From positions 1,887,001 to 1,951,000 of the forward strand of contig AP019702.1 in the NCBI GenBank assembly GCA_006739055.1: a stretch of 64,000 nucleotides of DNA. Reading direction: 5' to 3'. Each line of letters begins with the position of its first letter. Position 1 is the first letter of the stretch. This DNA is from Allostella vacuolata (GTDB lineage Bacteria > Pseudomonadota > Alphaproteobacteria > ATCC43930 > Allostellaceae). The notes below the pieces were generated by a model. The model made no database searches. It saw nothing but the letters and a program-made list of their open reading frames with translations, and was not told the DNA's origin. This document shows positions 6,519 through 16,590 of the stretch, piece by piece. Position numbers and translations under genes: made by a program.

Positions 6519-9371
6519 TCAGGCAGCGGCCAGCAGCGCGGCGGCGCGTCGCAGGTCGAAGGTGTCGAAGCCTTCGGTGAACCGCTGGCAGACGGCGGCG
6601 AGCCGGGCCCGACCCTCCGCCGCCCGGCCCTGGCGCCGGCGCAGCTCCAGCAGGCTCATGGCGATCCGCAGCTCGTAGGCAAGCGCGCCCTGGCGCGCGG
6701 CCCAGTCCTGCGCCGCGTCCAGCCAGGTCTCCGCGCTGCCCTCTCCGGCCTCGGGCCGGGCCGAGAGGATGTCCGCCTTCACATGCAGGAGGTGGGGCAT
6801 GTTGACCGTCTCGCCGGTTTCCTGGGCCTGGGCCAGCGCCGCGTCCACGACTGCGATGGCCTCGGCGCGCCGCCCGACGGCCGCCAGACCCTCGGCCAGG
6901 TGGCCCATCATGATCACTTCGAGCAGCAGGCTGTTGATGCGCCGCAGGCCGTCCACGCATTCCTGCAGCAGCGGCACGCCGGCGGCCGCGGCCCCCGCCC
7001 GCACGGCGAGCGCGCCGCGGAACCCCTGGCCGGCGAGCCGCGACGGCGACAGGCCGCCGAGTTCGGCGCATTCGACGAGCCGCGCCAGCCGGCGCTCCGC
7101 CAGGGGGATGTCGCCGGTCCACAGCGCGATCGGCAGCATCCACATGAGCGCGATGGACAGCGAGACCGGATGCCCCAGCTCCTCGGCCTCGGCGATGTTG
7201 TCGGCCGCCATCCGGGTGGCGCGGTCGGCGTATCCCTGGATCCACAGGGACCGGGCACAGGCGTTGTAGGCGTTGACGCGCTGGTCGACGCCGATGCGCA
7301 GCACGTCGAGCCGGCGGGTCGTCGGCAGGACGGCCAGGGCCGGTTCCAGGAACGCCCGCGCCTGGGCATGCTCGCCGGCGAAGTAGTGGGCGAGCCCCAT
7401 CATCCAGTCCGGCCCGGCGGATCCGCCCGGGCCGGCGCCGCGCGGCAGGGCGGCGGCGCGGCGGCCGATGTCGAACATCCGGCGGAAGTGGGCCGAGCGC
7501 ATGTGAAAGACGTAGAGCCCGTCCAGCGCGCGGGCCTGATGGGCCGCGTCGCCGAGTTGCTCGGCCAGGGCCAGCGCTTTCTCCAGCGCCAGGCGCACCT
7601 CGTCGAAGTTGCCGCGGGTGAACAGGAGCGGCATGGCGAAGCTGGTGCTGAGCGCCATCTCCCGGCGCCCGCCGCGATCGGCGTCCGGCAGCCGCGCCAG
7701 CGCCCGCGACGTCCAGTCGGTGCATTCCGCCAGCAGCGACAGGTCGATGAAGAGCGGCGCGGCCGCGGCCGTGAGCGATGCCGCGAGCGCGGGGTCCCCG
7801 TCGGACGAGAAGGCGAAGGCCAGGGCCGCGCGGATATTGTCGATGTCCGGCAGGAAGCCCGCCATCGCCTCCGCCGGGCGGGTCGCCAGGAAGCTCTCCA
7901 GCAACGCCCGGAAATGCTCCGCGTGCCGGCGCCGCAGGATGGCCGCCGGTTCGGCCGCCGCAAGCTTCTCCTGGGCATAGGCGCGGGTCGAATCGAGCAG
8001 GCGGTAGCGCACGTCGCCGGCGCTGATGTCGGCTGCAACCAGGGACTTGGCGACGAGGTTGGCGAGCGCGTCCATGAAGCCGGCGCGCTCGACCGCTTCG
8101 TCGTCGGCGACCGCCGCGGCGGCATCGAGCGAGAACGAGCCGGCGAAGACGGCCAGGCGCCGCAGCACCACCTGCTCCGCCTCGGAGAGAAGGTCGTAGC
8201 TCCAGTCGATGGCGAGCCGCAGCGTCTGTTGCCGCGGCTGCGCGGTCCGGCGGCCCCGGCGCAGGACGCCGAAGCGATCGTCGAGCCGGCTGGCGAGACC
8301 GGCAATGCCGTAGGTGTCGACGCGCCCGGCGGCAAGCTCGATGGCCAGCGCCAGTCCGTCCAGGCGGCGGCAGATCTCGGCGACGGTCGCGGCATTGCCG
8401 TCGAGGAGGCGGAAATCGTCGGACTGCGCCCGGGCCCGCTCGACGAACAGCTCGACCGCCGGGTAGGCACCGATCTCGCGCGCGGTCAGCGCCCCGCCCG
8501 CGGGCGGGCTGGCGAGCGGCGCCAGGCGATGGACCCGCTCGCCGGATACGCGCAGCTGTTCGCGGCTGGTGACGAGCAGGTGCAGCTGCGGGGCGCCGGC
8601 GAGGATCGCCTCGGCCAGCACGGCGGCGGCGTCGATGAGGTGCTCGCAATTGTCGAAGACCAGCAGCATGCGCCGGCCGGCCAGCGCGGCCACCACGCTG
8701 GCGCTTTCGTCGCCCGTCCGCACCGGCAGCCCGAGGACCGCCGCCACGGCGTTGGGAACCGCTTCCGGCGCGGTGACGGTCGCCAGGTCGACGAAGCCGA
8801 CGGCATCGGCGAACTCCGGCAGGAGGGCCTCGGCGACGGCGAGCGCCACCGTCGTCTTGCCGATGCCGCCCGGCCCGACGATGGAGACGATGCGCCACCG
8901 CAGCAGGTCGGCCGACAGGGTCGTGACCGTGTCGGCGCGGCCGACCATGCGCGTCAGGCGGGCCGGCAGGCCCTTCAGGGGGGCTGCCACCGACAAGGGC
9001 GGCGGGGCGGTGGCCGGCGCCGGGGTCGCCGCCGACGTTGCCACCGGCGCCAGGAAGCCATAGCCGCGCCCCGGCACGTTGACGATGAAGCGCCGGTCGC
9101 CATGGCCGTCGCCGAGTGCCTTGCGCAGGGCGGTCACATGGACGCGCAGGTTGGCCTCGTCGACGTGGATGCCGCCCCACACCGTCGCCAGCAGCTCGCC
9201 CTTGCCGACGATCTCGCCCCCGCGCTCCACGAGCAGCCGCAGGATGTCGAAGGCCCGGGCACCCAGGCGCAGGGGCCGGCCGTCCTCGAACACGACCCGC
9301 TCCGACAGGTGCATGCGAAAGGGGCCGAAGGCGAGCACCGCCGTCGGCGGTGTGCCGTGCGCCGCATCCAT
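6519..9371 (-). CDS. winged-helix STAND ATPase transcriptional regulator
   Basis: A 950-residue regulator. Residues about 10-105 form an OmpR-type winged helix (RLGARAFDILRLLVERGGEI ending in VNVPGRGYGFLAPV). A P-loop ATPase follows, with Walker A GPGGIGKT at 166-173 and a Walker B MLLVFDNCEH. The C-terminal half is alpha-helical and repeat-rich, as in TPR-type sensor domains. Such STAND proteins bind DNA and switch on ATP-driven oligomerisation after sensing a ligand or partner. The start ATG at 9371 keeps the whole DNA-binding domain; the frame stays open further upstream only antisense to noncoding and GMC sequence. It is 35 bp downstream of the GMC oxidoreductase and probably in the same transcript. 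Confidence 0.88.
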   Translation of the reverse strand: MDAAHGTPPTAVLAFGPFRMHLSERVVFEDGRPLRLGARAFDILRLLVERGGEIVGKGELLATVWGGIHVDEANLRVHVTALRKALGDGHGDRRFIVNVPGRGYGFLAPVATSAATPAPATAPPPLSVAAPLKGLPARLTRMVGRADTVTTLSADLLRWRIVSIVGPGGIGKTTVALAVAEALLPEFADAVGFVDLATVTAPEAVPNAVAAVLGLPVRTGDESASVVAALAGRRMLLVFDNCEHLIDAAAVLAEAILAGAPQLHLLVTSREQLRVSGERVHRLAPLASPPAGGALTAREIGAYPAVELFVERARAQSDDFRLLDGNAATVAEICRRLDGLALAIELAAGRVDTYGIAGLASRLDDRFGVLRRGRRTAQPRQQTLRLAIDWSYDLLSEAEQVVLRRLAVFAGSFSLDAAAAVADDEAVERAGFMDALANLVAKSLVAADISAGDVRYRLLDSTRAYAQEKLAAAEPAAILRRRHAEHFRALLESFLATRPAEAMAGFLPDIDNIRAALAFAFSSDGDPALAASLTAAAAPLFIDLSLLAECTDWTSRALARLPDADRGGRREMALSTSFAMPLLFTRGNFDEVRLALEKALALAEQLGDAAHQARALDGLYVFHMRSAHFRRMFDIGRRAAALPRGAGPGGSAGPDWMMGLAHYFAGEHAQARAFLEPALAVLPTTRRLDVLRIGVDQRVNAYNACARSLWIQGYADRATRMAADNIAEAEELGHPVSLSIALMWMLPIALWTGDIPLAERRLARLVECAELGGLSPSRLAGQGFRGALAVRAGAAAAGVPLLQECVDGLRRINSLLLEVIMMGHLAEGLAAVGRRAEAIAVVDAALAQAQETGETVNMPHLLHVKADILSARPEAGEGSAETWLDAAQDWAARQGALAYELRIAMSLLELRRRQGRAAEGRARLAAVCQRFTEGFDTFDLRRAAALLAAA

Positions 9372-9406
9372 CCTAGCGTCCGCCCCGGGCCCGGGCGGCT
9401 CGCGCA

Positions 9407-10972
9407 CTATGCGGCATCCTGCAGCAGCATCTCGGCGCACTTCCAGCCGATCATGATCGACGTCGCGTTGGTGTTGGTGGTGGTAATCGACGGCATGATC
9501 GAGGCGTCGGCGACCCGCAGGCCCGGCATGCCATGGACGCGCAGTCGCGGATCGACGACGCAATCGCGGTCGATGCCCATGCGGCAGGTCGATGTCGGGT
9601 GGAAGAAGGTGTGGACGGAGCGATCGAGGAACTCGTCGGTCGGGTCGCCGCCGGGCAGAACCTCGCGCCTGCGATAGGGATCGTAGGCCGCCCCGGCGCC
9701 GATCGCCCGGCACAGCTCGGTCGCGACGCGCAGCGCCTTGCGGTCGCGCGGGTCCGCCAGGTAGTTGGGATCGACCAGCGGCGGCACCGCCGGGTCCGCC
9801 GACGCCAGGCGCAGGGTGCCGCGCGAGTGGGGCCGCGAGACCCCGGACAGGATCGCGTACCCGTTCTCGTGGCTCATGGGCAGTGCCGGGGCCGCGAACG
9901 GAATCGAGACATAGAGGGCCACGATGTCGGGCGCGGCCAGGCCCGGCTCCGAATAGTCCCACATGTAGACTTCGGAGGAGTTGAAGCGCGAGGCCGGCAC
10001 CGGCGCCTTGGCTTCGTAGTTGCAGCCGGCGCCCAGGACATGGTCCTGCAGGCCGCGGCCGACGGGAAGGTCGAGCCGGGGCCGGACCCCCAGCGCCTGC
10101 AGCTCGTCGGCGGGCCCGATGCCGGACAGCAGGAGGAGGCGAGGGGTGTCGATCGCGCCGGCACAGAGGATGACCTCGCGCTCGGCCCTGACCGTCACCG
10201 GCCGGCCGTCATGCAGATAGGTGAGGCCGGTGCAGCGGCCGGCCTCGAAAGCCAGTTCATGGACCGGCGCGTCGGTGAGGACGGTCAGGTTGGCGCGCGC
10301 CATCGCCGGGCGCAGGAAGCAGACCGCGGTCGACTGCCGCCGGGAGTCGCGGACGCTGAGGTTGACCCAGGTCTGGCCGTCGAGCCGCTCGGCGTTGAAA
10401 TCGGGGTTCTCCCGGTATCCGAGGTCGCCGCAGGCCTGCATGAAGGCGCGGGCGCCCTCGTGCCGGCTGTCGGGGGCCGGGATCGAGACGTGCAGCGGCC
10501 CGCCCACGCCGCGATAGGCGCAGGCTCCGCCCGCGAAATCCTCGATCGCCTTGAAGATCGGCAGGACATCGGCATAGGCCCAGCCGGCGTTGCCGGCCGT
10601 CGCCCAGGAATCATAGTCGCTGCGATGGCCGCGGACATAGATCATCGCGTTGATGCTGGACGACCCGCCCAGCGCGTGCCCGCGCGGCCAGTGATGGACA
10701 TGGCCGCCCGCGTGGTGCTGGGGGGCGGTCGCGAAGAATTTCGTCGCGCGGGTGGCGAGGCCGGAGAGCCAGAGCGTGGGCTCGTGCAACTCCGGCAGGT
10801 CGTCCTGGCCGCCGCCTTCCAGCAGCAGGATGCGCGCCTCGCTCTGCTGCGCCAGCCGGGCGGCGCAGGCGGCGCCCGCCGATCCCGCGCCGACGATGAC
10901 GTAGTCGAACGCTGGCTGGGGGGCGACCTCGCCGGTCGGGTGGATGCCGGCCTGCCCGTCGATCTCGTCCAT
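9407..10972 (-). CDS. GMC family oxidoreductase (choline dehydrogenase-like)
   Basis: A 521-residue FAD-dependent alcohol oxidoreductase. It has the Rossmann motif YVIVGAGSAGAACAARLAQ near the N-terminus, the GMC signature HALGGSSSINAMIYVRG, and the C-terminal active-site segment HPTSTCRMG followed by TNTNATSIMIGWKCAEML. Members oxidise primary alcohols to aldehydes; this one may act on choline-like, aliphatic or polyethylene glycol alcohols, but the substrate is not evident. A strong Shine-Dalgarno (AGGGAGAAGGA) precedes the ATG. It sits between a HAD hydrolase (34 bp upstream) and the STAND regulator (35 bp downstream), suggesting a three-gene operon. Confidence 0.92.
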   Translation of the reverse strand: MDEIDGQAGIHPTGEVAPQPAFDYVIVGAGSAGAACAARLAQQSEARILLLEGGGQDDLPELHEPTLWLSGLATRATKFFATAPQHHAGGHVHHWPRGHALGGSSSINAMIYVRGHRSDYDSWATAGNAGWAYADVLPIFKAIEDFAGGACAYRGVGGPLHVSIPAPDSRHEGARAFMQACGDLGYRENPDFNAERLDGQTWVNLSVRDSRRQSTAVCFLRPAMARANLTVLTDAPVHELAFEAGRCTGLTYLHDGRPVTVRAEREVILCAGAIDTPRLLLLSGIGPADELQALGVRPRLDLPVGRGLQDHVLGAGCNYEAKAPVPASRFNSSEVYMWDYSEPGLAAPDIVALYVSIPFAAPALPMSHENGYAILSGVSRPHSRGTLRLASADPAVPPLVDPNYLADPRDRKALRVATELCRAIGAGAAYDPYRRREVLPGGDPTDEFLDRSVHTFFHPTSTCRMGIDRDCVVDPRLRVHGMPGLRVADASIMPSITTTNTNATSIMIGWKCAEMLLQDAA

Positions 10973-11006
10973 CCGTCCTTCTCCCTGGCGGCGGCGCCGC
11001 CGGCTT

Positions 11007-11801
11007 CTAGCGCGCTGTCAGCAAGGCGTCCGCCACCTCCGCGAAGCCGTCGCCGCCCCGGCTCGGGGCGACATAGGCCGGCGGCTGGGTCAGCTGGTCC
11101 CGGAAATGCAAGACGTTGGCCACGCCGACGGCGTTGGGAAAATGGGCGAACATGGTCTGGTCGTTGGGCGAGTCGCCGACGAAGACGAAGCGGTCCGGCT
11201 CGGCGTCGATGTCGAGCCCCAGCACCTCGGCGATGCAGCGCCGCGACATGGCGAGCTTGCTGAAGTCCCCGAACCAGATGTTGACGTGGATCGACGACAC
11301 CCGCGCGGTGGCGCCGGCCGCGGTCGCGATCGCGACGATGCGGCGGACGGCGGCGTCGCCGAGCGGGGCCACGTCCTCGCACCAGTCGATGGCGATGTCG
11401 GCGGCGCGGTACTGCTGGTCGGACGCGATGCCGCTGCCCGGCACCTCGGCCAGGATGGTCCGGGCGATCGTCCATAGCCGGTCCTGGTCGGCCCGGCGCC
11501 GCTCCGCCTCGACCCAGAAGCGGCGGACGAACTGCCGGTTGGCCTCGTCGTGGCGGAAGAAGAAGGCGCCGTTCTCGCCGACCACGGCCGCCACCGGCCA
11601 TTGCCGGGCGACCATGTCGCACCAGCCGGCGGGGCGCCCGGTCACCGGGATGACCGGGATGCCGGCGCGCGACAGGCGCTCCATCGCCAGGTAGGCGCTG
11701 GCGGTGAGCCGGCCGTCGGTCGTCAGCGTGTCGTCGATGTCCGTCAGGACGCAGCGCACCGCGCGGCGCTGAACGGCGGGGAAGGCGGCGAGGGACTTCA
11801 T
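11007..11801 (-). CDS. HAD-IIB family hydrolase
   Basis: A 264-residue haloacid dehalogenase-type phosphatase. It has the nucleophile motif VLTDIDDTLTTDG, motif II in VIPVTGRPAGW, and the C-terminal metal-binding GDSPNDQTMFAHF. The type IIB cap and the wording of motif I recall mannosyl-3-phosphoglycerate or sucrose-phosphate phosphatases, so a sugar or polyol phosphate is a plausible substrate; that is inference. No signal peptide. It is upstream of the GMC oxidoreductase on the same strand and is separated from the thiolase by a strong terminator hairpin, so it probably opens a separate unit. Confidence 0.86.
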   Translation of the reverse strand: MKSLAAFPAVQRRAVRCVLTDIDDTLTTDGRLTASAYLAMERLSRAGIPVIPVTGRPAGWCDMVARQWPVAAVVGENGAFFFRHDEANRQFVRRFWVEAERRRADQDRLWTIARTILAEVPGSGIASDQQYRAADIAIDWCEDVAPLGDAAVRRIVAIATAAGATARVSSIHVNIWFGDFSKLAMSRRCIAEVLGLDIDAEPDRFVFVGDSPNDQTMFAHFPNAVGVANVLHFRDQLTQPPAYVAPSRGGDGFAEVADALLTAR

Positions 11802-11856
11802 GCGCCGGGGACCGTCTGGCTGGGGGTGCGTTGGCTGCGGGTACGTCTGGCCGAAA

Positions 11857-11889
11857 GCCCCGCCCGGCCGGCGGCCGGCCGGGCGGGGC
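11857..11889 (-). terminator. intrinsic terminator behind the thiolase gene
   Basis: Perfect 16-bp GC-rich inverted repeat (arms 11857-11872 and 11874-11889, one base between them). On the minus strand it is followed by TTTCGG. It begins 7 bp after the thiolase stop codon and should end the fadB-thiolase transcript before the HAD gene. The U run is short, so it may instead act partly as an mRNA 3'-end stabiliser. Confidence 0.75.
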
Positions 11890-11895
11890 GGAACG

Positions 11896-13080
11896 TCACG
11901 CGACCTCGAACAGGCCGGCCGCCCCCATGCCGCCGCCGACGCACATGGTGACGACCAGGTACTTCGCCTTGCGCCGGCGCCCCTCGATCAGCCCGGTGCC
12001 GACCATGCGCGCGCCCGACATGCCGTAGGGGTGGCCGATCGAGATCGAGCCGCCATTGACGTTGAGCCGCTCCATCGGGATGCCGAGCCGGTCGCGGCAA
12101 TGGAGCACCTGGACCGCGAAGGCCTCGTTCAGCTCCCACAGGTCGATGTCGTCGACCGTGAGGCCGTGGCGCTGCAGCAGCTTCGGCACGGCGAAGACGG
12201 GGCCGATGCCCATCTCGTCCGGCTCGCAGCCGGCCACGACCAGGCCGCGGAAGATGCCGAGCGGCTGCAGGCCGCGCTGCTCGGCCAGCTTCGCGTCCAT
12301 GACGACCGCGGCCGAGGCGCCGTCCGACAGCTGGCTGGCATTGCCGGCGGTGATCCGGCCCTCTTCGTTGAAGACCGGCTTCAGCGAGGCGAGGCCGGCG
12401 GCGCTGGTGTCCGGCCGGTTGCCCTCGTCCTTGGCCAGGGTCACCGGCTCGTCCCACTTGCGCTCGGTGCCCTTCTCGACCTTCTCCATCACGGTCGAGA
12501 GGGGCACGATCTCGTCGTCGAGGCGGCCGGCCTGCTGGGCGGCGGCGGTGCGCCGCTGGCTCTCCAGCGCGTACTCGTCCTGGGCCTCGCGGCTGATGCC
12601 GTAGCGCTTGCCGACGATCTCGGCCGTCTCGATCATGGACATGAACAGCTCGGGCTTGTTCTGCATGACCCATTCGTCGCGCAGGGACGCCCGGTTCATG
12701 TTCGGCTGCACCAGGCTGATCGACTCGACGCCGCCGCCGACCATCACCGGGGCGCCGTCGACCACGACGCGCTGGGCGGCGATCGCGATCGCCTGCAGGC
12801 CGGACGAGCAGAATCGGTTGACGGTCATGCCGGCGGTGGTCACCGGCAGGCCGGCACGGATGGCGGCGTTGCGCGCGACGTTGAAGCCGGTCGCCCCCTC
12901 GGGGAAGCCGCAGCCCATGACCACGTCCTCGACCTCGGCCGGGTCGATGCCGGCGCGGGCGACCGCGTGCTGCACGACGTGCCCGGACAGCTCGGTCCCG
13001 TGGGTCTTGTTGAAGGCGCCGCGGAAGGCCTTGCCGATCGGCGTGCGGGCGGTGGAGACGATGACGGCTTCGCGAGCCAT
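11896..13080 (-). CDS. acetyl-CoA C-acyltransferase (thiolase)
   Basis: A 394-residue thiolase that cleaves 3-ketoacyl-CoA with CoA in the last step of beta-oxidation. The nucleophile is Cys91 in [13 protein letters not shown]. The later His motif ([14 protein letters not shown]) and the second active-site Cys in [14 protein letters not shown] are intact. A clear Shine-Dalgarno (GGAGGA) precedes the ATG at 13080. It lies 73 bp downstream of the FadB-like gene on the same strand, so the two encode consecutive steps and likely work together. A strong hairpin terminator follows. The gene symbol is withheld because several thiolase paralogues normally coexist. Confidence 0.94.
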   Translation of the reverse strand: MAREAVIVSTARTPIGKAFRGAFNKTHGTELSGHVVQHAVARAGIDPAEVEDVVMGCGFPEGATGFNVARNAAIRAGLPVTTAGMTVNRFCSSGLQAIAIAAQRVVVDGAPVMVGGGVESISLVQPNMNRASLRDEWVMQNKPELFMSMIETAEIVGKRYGISREAQDEYALESQRRTAAAQQAGRLDDEIVPLSTVMEKVEKGTERKWDEPVTLAKDEGNRPDTSAAGLASLKPVFNEEGRITAGNASQLSDGASAAVVMDAKLAEQRGLQPLGIFRGLVVAGCEPDEMGIGPVFAVPKLLQRHGLTVDDIDLWELNEAFAVQVLHCRDRLGIPMERLNVNGGSISIGHPYGMSGARMVGTGLIEGRRRKAKYLVVTMCVGGGMGAAGLFEVA

Positions 13081-13153
13081 GGGGGATCCTCCGGGTGGGG
13101 CTCTGACGGTCGGGCTGTTTGGTAGGGCGGCGGGTCGCCCGCGGCAAGCGGCC

Positions 13154-15262
13154 TCAGCCGGCCTTCAGGCTGGAAAAGCCGCGGCCGGCCTCGGCCAGGC
13201 GGACGAGCAGCGGCGAGGGCGTCCAGAAGCTGCCCTGCTCGCCCTCCAGCCGCAGGAGCTGGGCCAGCACCTCGGGCAGGCCGAGCTGGTCGGCGTGGAA
13301 CATCGGGCCGCCCTTGTAGGCGGGGAAGCCGTAGCCGTAGACCCAGATCACGTCGATGTCGCCCGGCCGCAGCGCCAGACCCTCGTCGAGGATCTTCGCG
13401 CCCTCGTTGATCAGCGGCAGCAGGCAGCGCTGGACGATCTCGGCCGCGCCGATCTCCCGCCGGACGATGCCGTCGGCGCGCGAGTTCTCGACGATCAGCG
13501 CCTCGATCGCCGGGTCGGGGTGCGGGGTGCGGTCGCCCGGCTCGTAGCGATACCAGCCGGCCCGGGTCTTCTGGCCGAAGCGGCCCTGCTCGCAGATCAG
13601 GTCCGGGAGCCGCGACCGGCGCCGGTTCGACGGCGGCGGGTTGGTCTTCTCGCGGTGCTTGCGGATGCGCCATTCGACGTCGTTGCCGGCCAGGTCCATC
13701 ATCGCGAAGGGGCCCATGGCGAAGCCGAAATCCTGGATCGCCCGGTCGACGTCCTGGGGCAGGGCGCCTTCCTCCAGCAGGAACAGGGCCTGCTGCATGT
13801 AGCCGGCCAGCATGCGGTTGCCGACGAAGCCGTCGCAGACGCCGACCAGCACCGCCACCTTCTTCAGCGGCCGGGCGAGCGCCATGGTGGAGGCGATGGT
13901 CGGCCGGTCGGTCTTCGCCCCGCGCACCACCTCCAGCAGCTTCATGACGTTGGCCGGGCTGAAGAAATGGGTGCCGATGACCTTTTCGGGCCGGCCGGTC
14001 GCCGCCGCGATCTCGTCGACGTCGAGGGTCGAGGTGTTGGTGGCGAGCATGGCGCCGGCCTTGGCGATGCCGTCGATGCGCCGGAAGAGATCCTTCTTCA
14101 CCGCCATGTCCTCGAACACCGCCTCGACGACGATGTCGGCGTCGGCGATCGCCGCCAGGTCGAGGGTGCCGGAAAGCTGGGCCATCGCCCGGTCCATCGC
14201 CGCCTGCGGCAGGCGGCCGGACGCGACGGTGCGGGCGTAGTTGGCGCGGATGGTGCCGATGCCGCGGTCGAGCGCCTCGGCGGCCGTCTCCACCAGGGTG
14301 ACCGGGATGCCGGCGTTGGCGAAGCTCATGGCGATGCCGCCGCCCATCGTGCCGGCGCCGATGACGGCGGCCTTGCGCACCGGCGTGACCGGCGTGTCCT
14401 TCGGCACGTCGGGGATCTTGGCTGCCTCGCGCTCGGCGAAGAAGAAGTGGCGCAGCGCCTTGGACTGGGGCGAGGCGAGGCATTCCTCGAACAGCTCGCG
14501 CTCGCGCCGCAGCCCCTGGTCGAAGGGCAGGGTGGCCGCAGCCTCGACGCAGTCGATGCAGCGCCAGGGTGCGACCTGGCCGCGGCCGGACCGGGCGATC
14601 GAGCGCCGCAGCTCCTCGAACAGGCCGTCCGGCACCGCCAGCTTGTCGGCCATGTCGCGGATGCGGCGCAGCGGACGGTCCTCCGCCACCACCTGGCGGG
14701 CGAAGGCAGCACCCGCATCGGCCGGCTCGCCCTCGGCCAGCTGGTCGACGATGCCGAGCGCCAGGGCCTTCTCGGCCGGCACGAACTCGCCCGAGACGAT
14801 CAGGCGGGCTGCCGGTTCCAGGCCGATCAGGCGCGGCAGGCGCTGGGTCCCGCCGGCGCCGGGCAGGATGCCGAGCTTCACCTCGGGCAGGCCGTACTGC
14901 GAGCCCTTCACGCCGACCCGCCAGTGGCAGGCGAGCGCCACCTCCAGCCCGCCGCCGAGCGCGGTGCCGTGGATCGCCGCCACCACCGGCTTGGGCGAGG
15001 CCTCGAGCGCCGCGATCAGGTCGAAGATGGTCTTCGCGCCCGGCGGCCGGGGCTTGCCGAATTCCCGGATGTCGGCGCCGGCGATGAAGGTGCGGCCGCC
15101 GCCGAGCAGGACGAAGCCGCCGACCTGCGGATCGGCCGCCCCCTCGGCCAGGGCCGCCATGATGCCGTCGGGCACGCCGACCGACAGGGCGTTCACGGGC
15201 GGGTTCTCGACGATGATGAGGACGATGCCGTCCTGGAGCACGGTGCGGACGAGGGAGGACAT
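13154..15262 (-). CDS. bifunctional enoyl-CoA hydratase / 3-hydroxyacyl-CoA dehydrogenase (FadB/FadJ-like)
   Basis: A 702-residue multifunctional beta-oxidation protein. The N-terminal crotonase domain has the oxyanion-hole region [18 protein letters not shown] and the catalytic [18 protein letters not shown]. The NAD-binding dehydrogenase domain starts with [14 protein letters not shown] (glycine motif at 302-308) and is followed by the C-terminal helical domains. It hydrates enoyl-CoA and oxidises the product to 3-ketoacyl-CoA for the adjacent thiolase. The ATG at 15262 ([12 protein letters not shown]) is chosen because upstream codons of the open frame are antisense to the transglutaminase-like gene. 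Length fits the family (about 690-710). Confidence 0.94.
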   Translation of the reverse strand: MSSLVRTVLQDGIVLIIVENPPVNALSVGVPDGIMAALAEGAADPQVGGFVLLGGGRTFIAGADIREFGKPRPPGAKTIFDLIAALEASPKPVVAAIHGTALGGGLEVALACHWRVGVKGSQYGLPEVKLGILPGAGGTQRLPRLIGLEPAARLIVSGEFVPAEKALALGIVDQLAEGEPADAGAAFARQVVAEDRPLRRIRDMADKLAVPDGLFEELRRSIARSGRGQVAPWRCIDCVEAAATLPFDQGLRRERELFEECLASPQSKALRHFFFAEREAAKIPDVPKDTPVTPVRKAAVIGAGTMGGGIAMSFANAGIPVTLVETAAEALDRGIGTIRANYARTVASGRLPQAAMDRAMAQLSGTLDLAAIADADIVVEAVFEDMAVKKDLFRRIDGIAKAGAMLATNTSTLDVDEIAAATGRPEKVIGTHFFSPANVMKLLEVVRGAKTDRPTIASTMALARPLKKVAVLVGVCDGFVGNRMLAGYMQQALFLLEEGALPQDVDRAIQDFGFAMGPFAMMDLAGNDVEWRIRKHREKTNPPPSNRRRSRLPDLICEQGRFGQKTRAGWYRYEPGDRTPHPDPAIEALIVENSRADGIVRREIGAAEIVQRCLLPLINEGAKILDEGLALRPGDIDVIWVYGYGFPAYKGGPMFHADQLGLPEVLAQLLRLEGEQGSFWTPSPLLVRLAEAGRGFSSLKAG

Positions 15263-15506
15263 CGGGGGCACCCTGGTGAGCGGGAAGTCGGCCCGCACCT
15301 TAGTGGCCCCGGTCGCCGCGAGGCAATCCGGGGACCGCATGTCGATGTCGGCGGGCCAACGAACAGGCGCCAGGCGGCGCGAAACGTGCTTGATGGATGC
15401 AACCGCGCGTCCGGCCCCTGCGTTGAGGGACCATTCGCGAGGCGAGGCGCATCCGTCGACTGCCGAGCACGACCATTCTTCGACACCCTTGGAGGGGATC
15501 CCACCG

Positions 15507-16310
15507 ATGCGCATTCGGCTCGGCTGCGAAATGACCTACGACGTCCCCAGTCCGACGCCGATGATCGTCATCCTCAATGTCCACCACAGCCGCGCCGCGG
15601 CCCTGGAGGGCCCGGATCACCTGACCACGACCCCGCCGGTGCCGGTCGAGAGCTATCGCGACAGCTTCGACAACTGGTGCAGCCGGGTGGTGGCCCCGCC
15701 GGGACGGTTCACGATCGGCGTCGACTGCGTCATCCGCGACGACGGCCAGCCGGACCCGGTCGAGCCGGGCGCGATCCAGCACCCGGTCGAGGAGCTGCCG
15801 TCGGAGACCCTGCTGTTCCTGCTCGGCAGCCGCTACTGCGAGACCGACCGGCTGTCGAACGACGCCTGGCGGCTGTTCGGCAACAGCCCGCCCGGCTGGG
15901 CCCGGGTGCAGGCGATCTGCGACTTCGTCCACAACCACATCACCTTCGGCTACCAGCACTCGCGCCCGACCCGCACCGCGGCCGAGGCGTGGTCGGAGCA
16001 GGTCGGCGTCTGCCGCGACTTCGCGCACCTGGCCGTCACCCTGTGCCGGGCGATGAACATCCCGACCCGCTACTGCACCGGCTACATCACCGACATCGGC
16101 CTGCCGCCGCCCTACGAGCCGATGGATTTCGCGGCGTGGATGGAGGTCTATCTCGGCGGGCGCTGGCACGTCTTCGACCCGCGCAACAACGCCCCGCGCA
16201 TCGGCCGGGTCAAGATCGCCCACGGCCGCGACGCCGCGGACGTGCCGCTCACCCACACCTTCGGCCCGAACGTGCTGAGCGGCTTCAGGGTCTGGGCGGA
16301 GGAGGCATAG
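15507..16310 (+). CDS. transglutaminase-like protein with altered catalytic triad
   Basis: A 267-residue member of the transglutaminase/protease-like superfamily. The Cys motif is clear (QVGVCRDFAHLAVTLC, Cys169) and the Asp lies in RWHVFDPRNN (Asp224). The position that is normally His in an HAW motif reads FAAWMEVYLGG here, with Ala209 where the His is expected. The protein may therefore be a non-catalytic or differently organised relative; related bacterial proteins with a non-His residue there may exist. The start has a good GGAGGGGAT Shine-Dalgarno. No signal peptide is seen. It is followed 25 bp later by a small gene on the same strand. Confidence 0.83.
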   Translation: MRIRLGCEMTYDVPSPTPMIVILNVHHSRAAALEGPDHLTTTPPVPVESYRDSFDNWCSRVVAPPGRFTIGVDCVIRDDGQPDPVEPGAIQHPVEELPSETLLFLLGSRYCETDRLSNDAWRLFGNSPPGWARVQAICDFVHNHITFGYQHSRPTRTAAEAWSEQVGVCRDFAHLAVTLCRAMNIPTRYCTGYITDIGLPPPYEPMDFAAWMEVYLGGRWHVFDPRNNAPRIGRVKIAHGRDAADVPLTHTFGPNVLSGFRVWAEEA

Positions 16311-16335
16311 GGGTGCGGCTCGACCGGGGCTGCCC

Positions 16336-16578
16336 ATGACCGGACGCCGCGGCGGCGCCGCCACGGTCCTGTCCAGCCTGGAGAACCCGGAGGCCAATCG
16401 CTGCGTCGACCTGTTCGTGCGCCCCGACGGCACCTACGGGTTCGAGGAGTATCGGCGCGATCCGGAAGATGGCGGCCGCTGGACCCCGGTGACCAGCTTC
16501 GCCGGGATCGTCTTCGCCACGGCGGAGGAGGCGATCGCCGCCGCCCGCAAGCGGGTCCCCTGGCTGGCGAACGGGTGA
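16336..16578 (+). CDS. small hypothetical protein
   Basis: An 80-residue soluble protein, MTGRRGGAATVLSSLENPEA at the N-terminus, rich in acidic and aromatic residues in the centre (FVRPDGTYGFEEYRRDPEDG) and ending in ARKRVPWLANG. The composition is that of a real folded protein. It follows the transglutaminase-like gene by 25 bp and may share its transcript. No function can be assigned. Confidence 0.7.
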   Translation: MTGRRGGAATVLSSLENPEANRCVDLFVRPDGTYGFEEYRRDPEDGGRWTPVTSFAGIVFATAEEAIAAARKRVPWLANG

Positions 16579-16590
16579 CGCCGCTGCCGG

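Noticed and set aside
5950-9180. Long minus-strand open frame
   Set aside because: It is an alternative frame of the STAND regulator and an antisense of the MgtC/DUF4010 gene; Arg/Pro/Gly-rich with no domain.
12608-16339. Long plus-strand open frame over thiolase, fadB and the transglutaminase-like gene
   Set aside because: Antisense to two well-supported enzymes and out of frame with the third; a product of high GC content.
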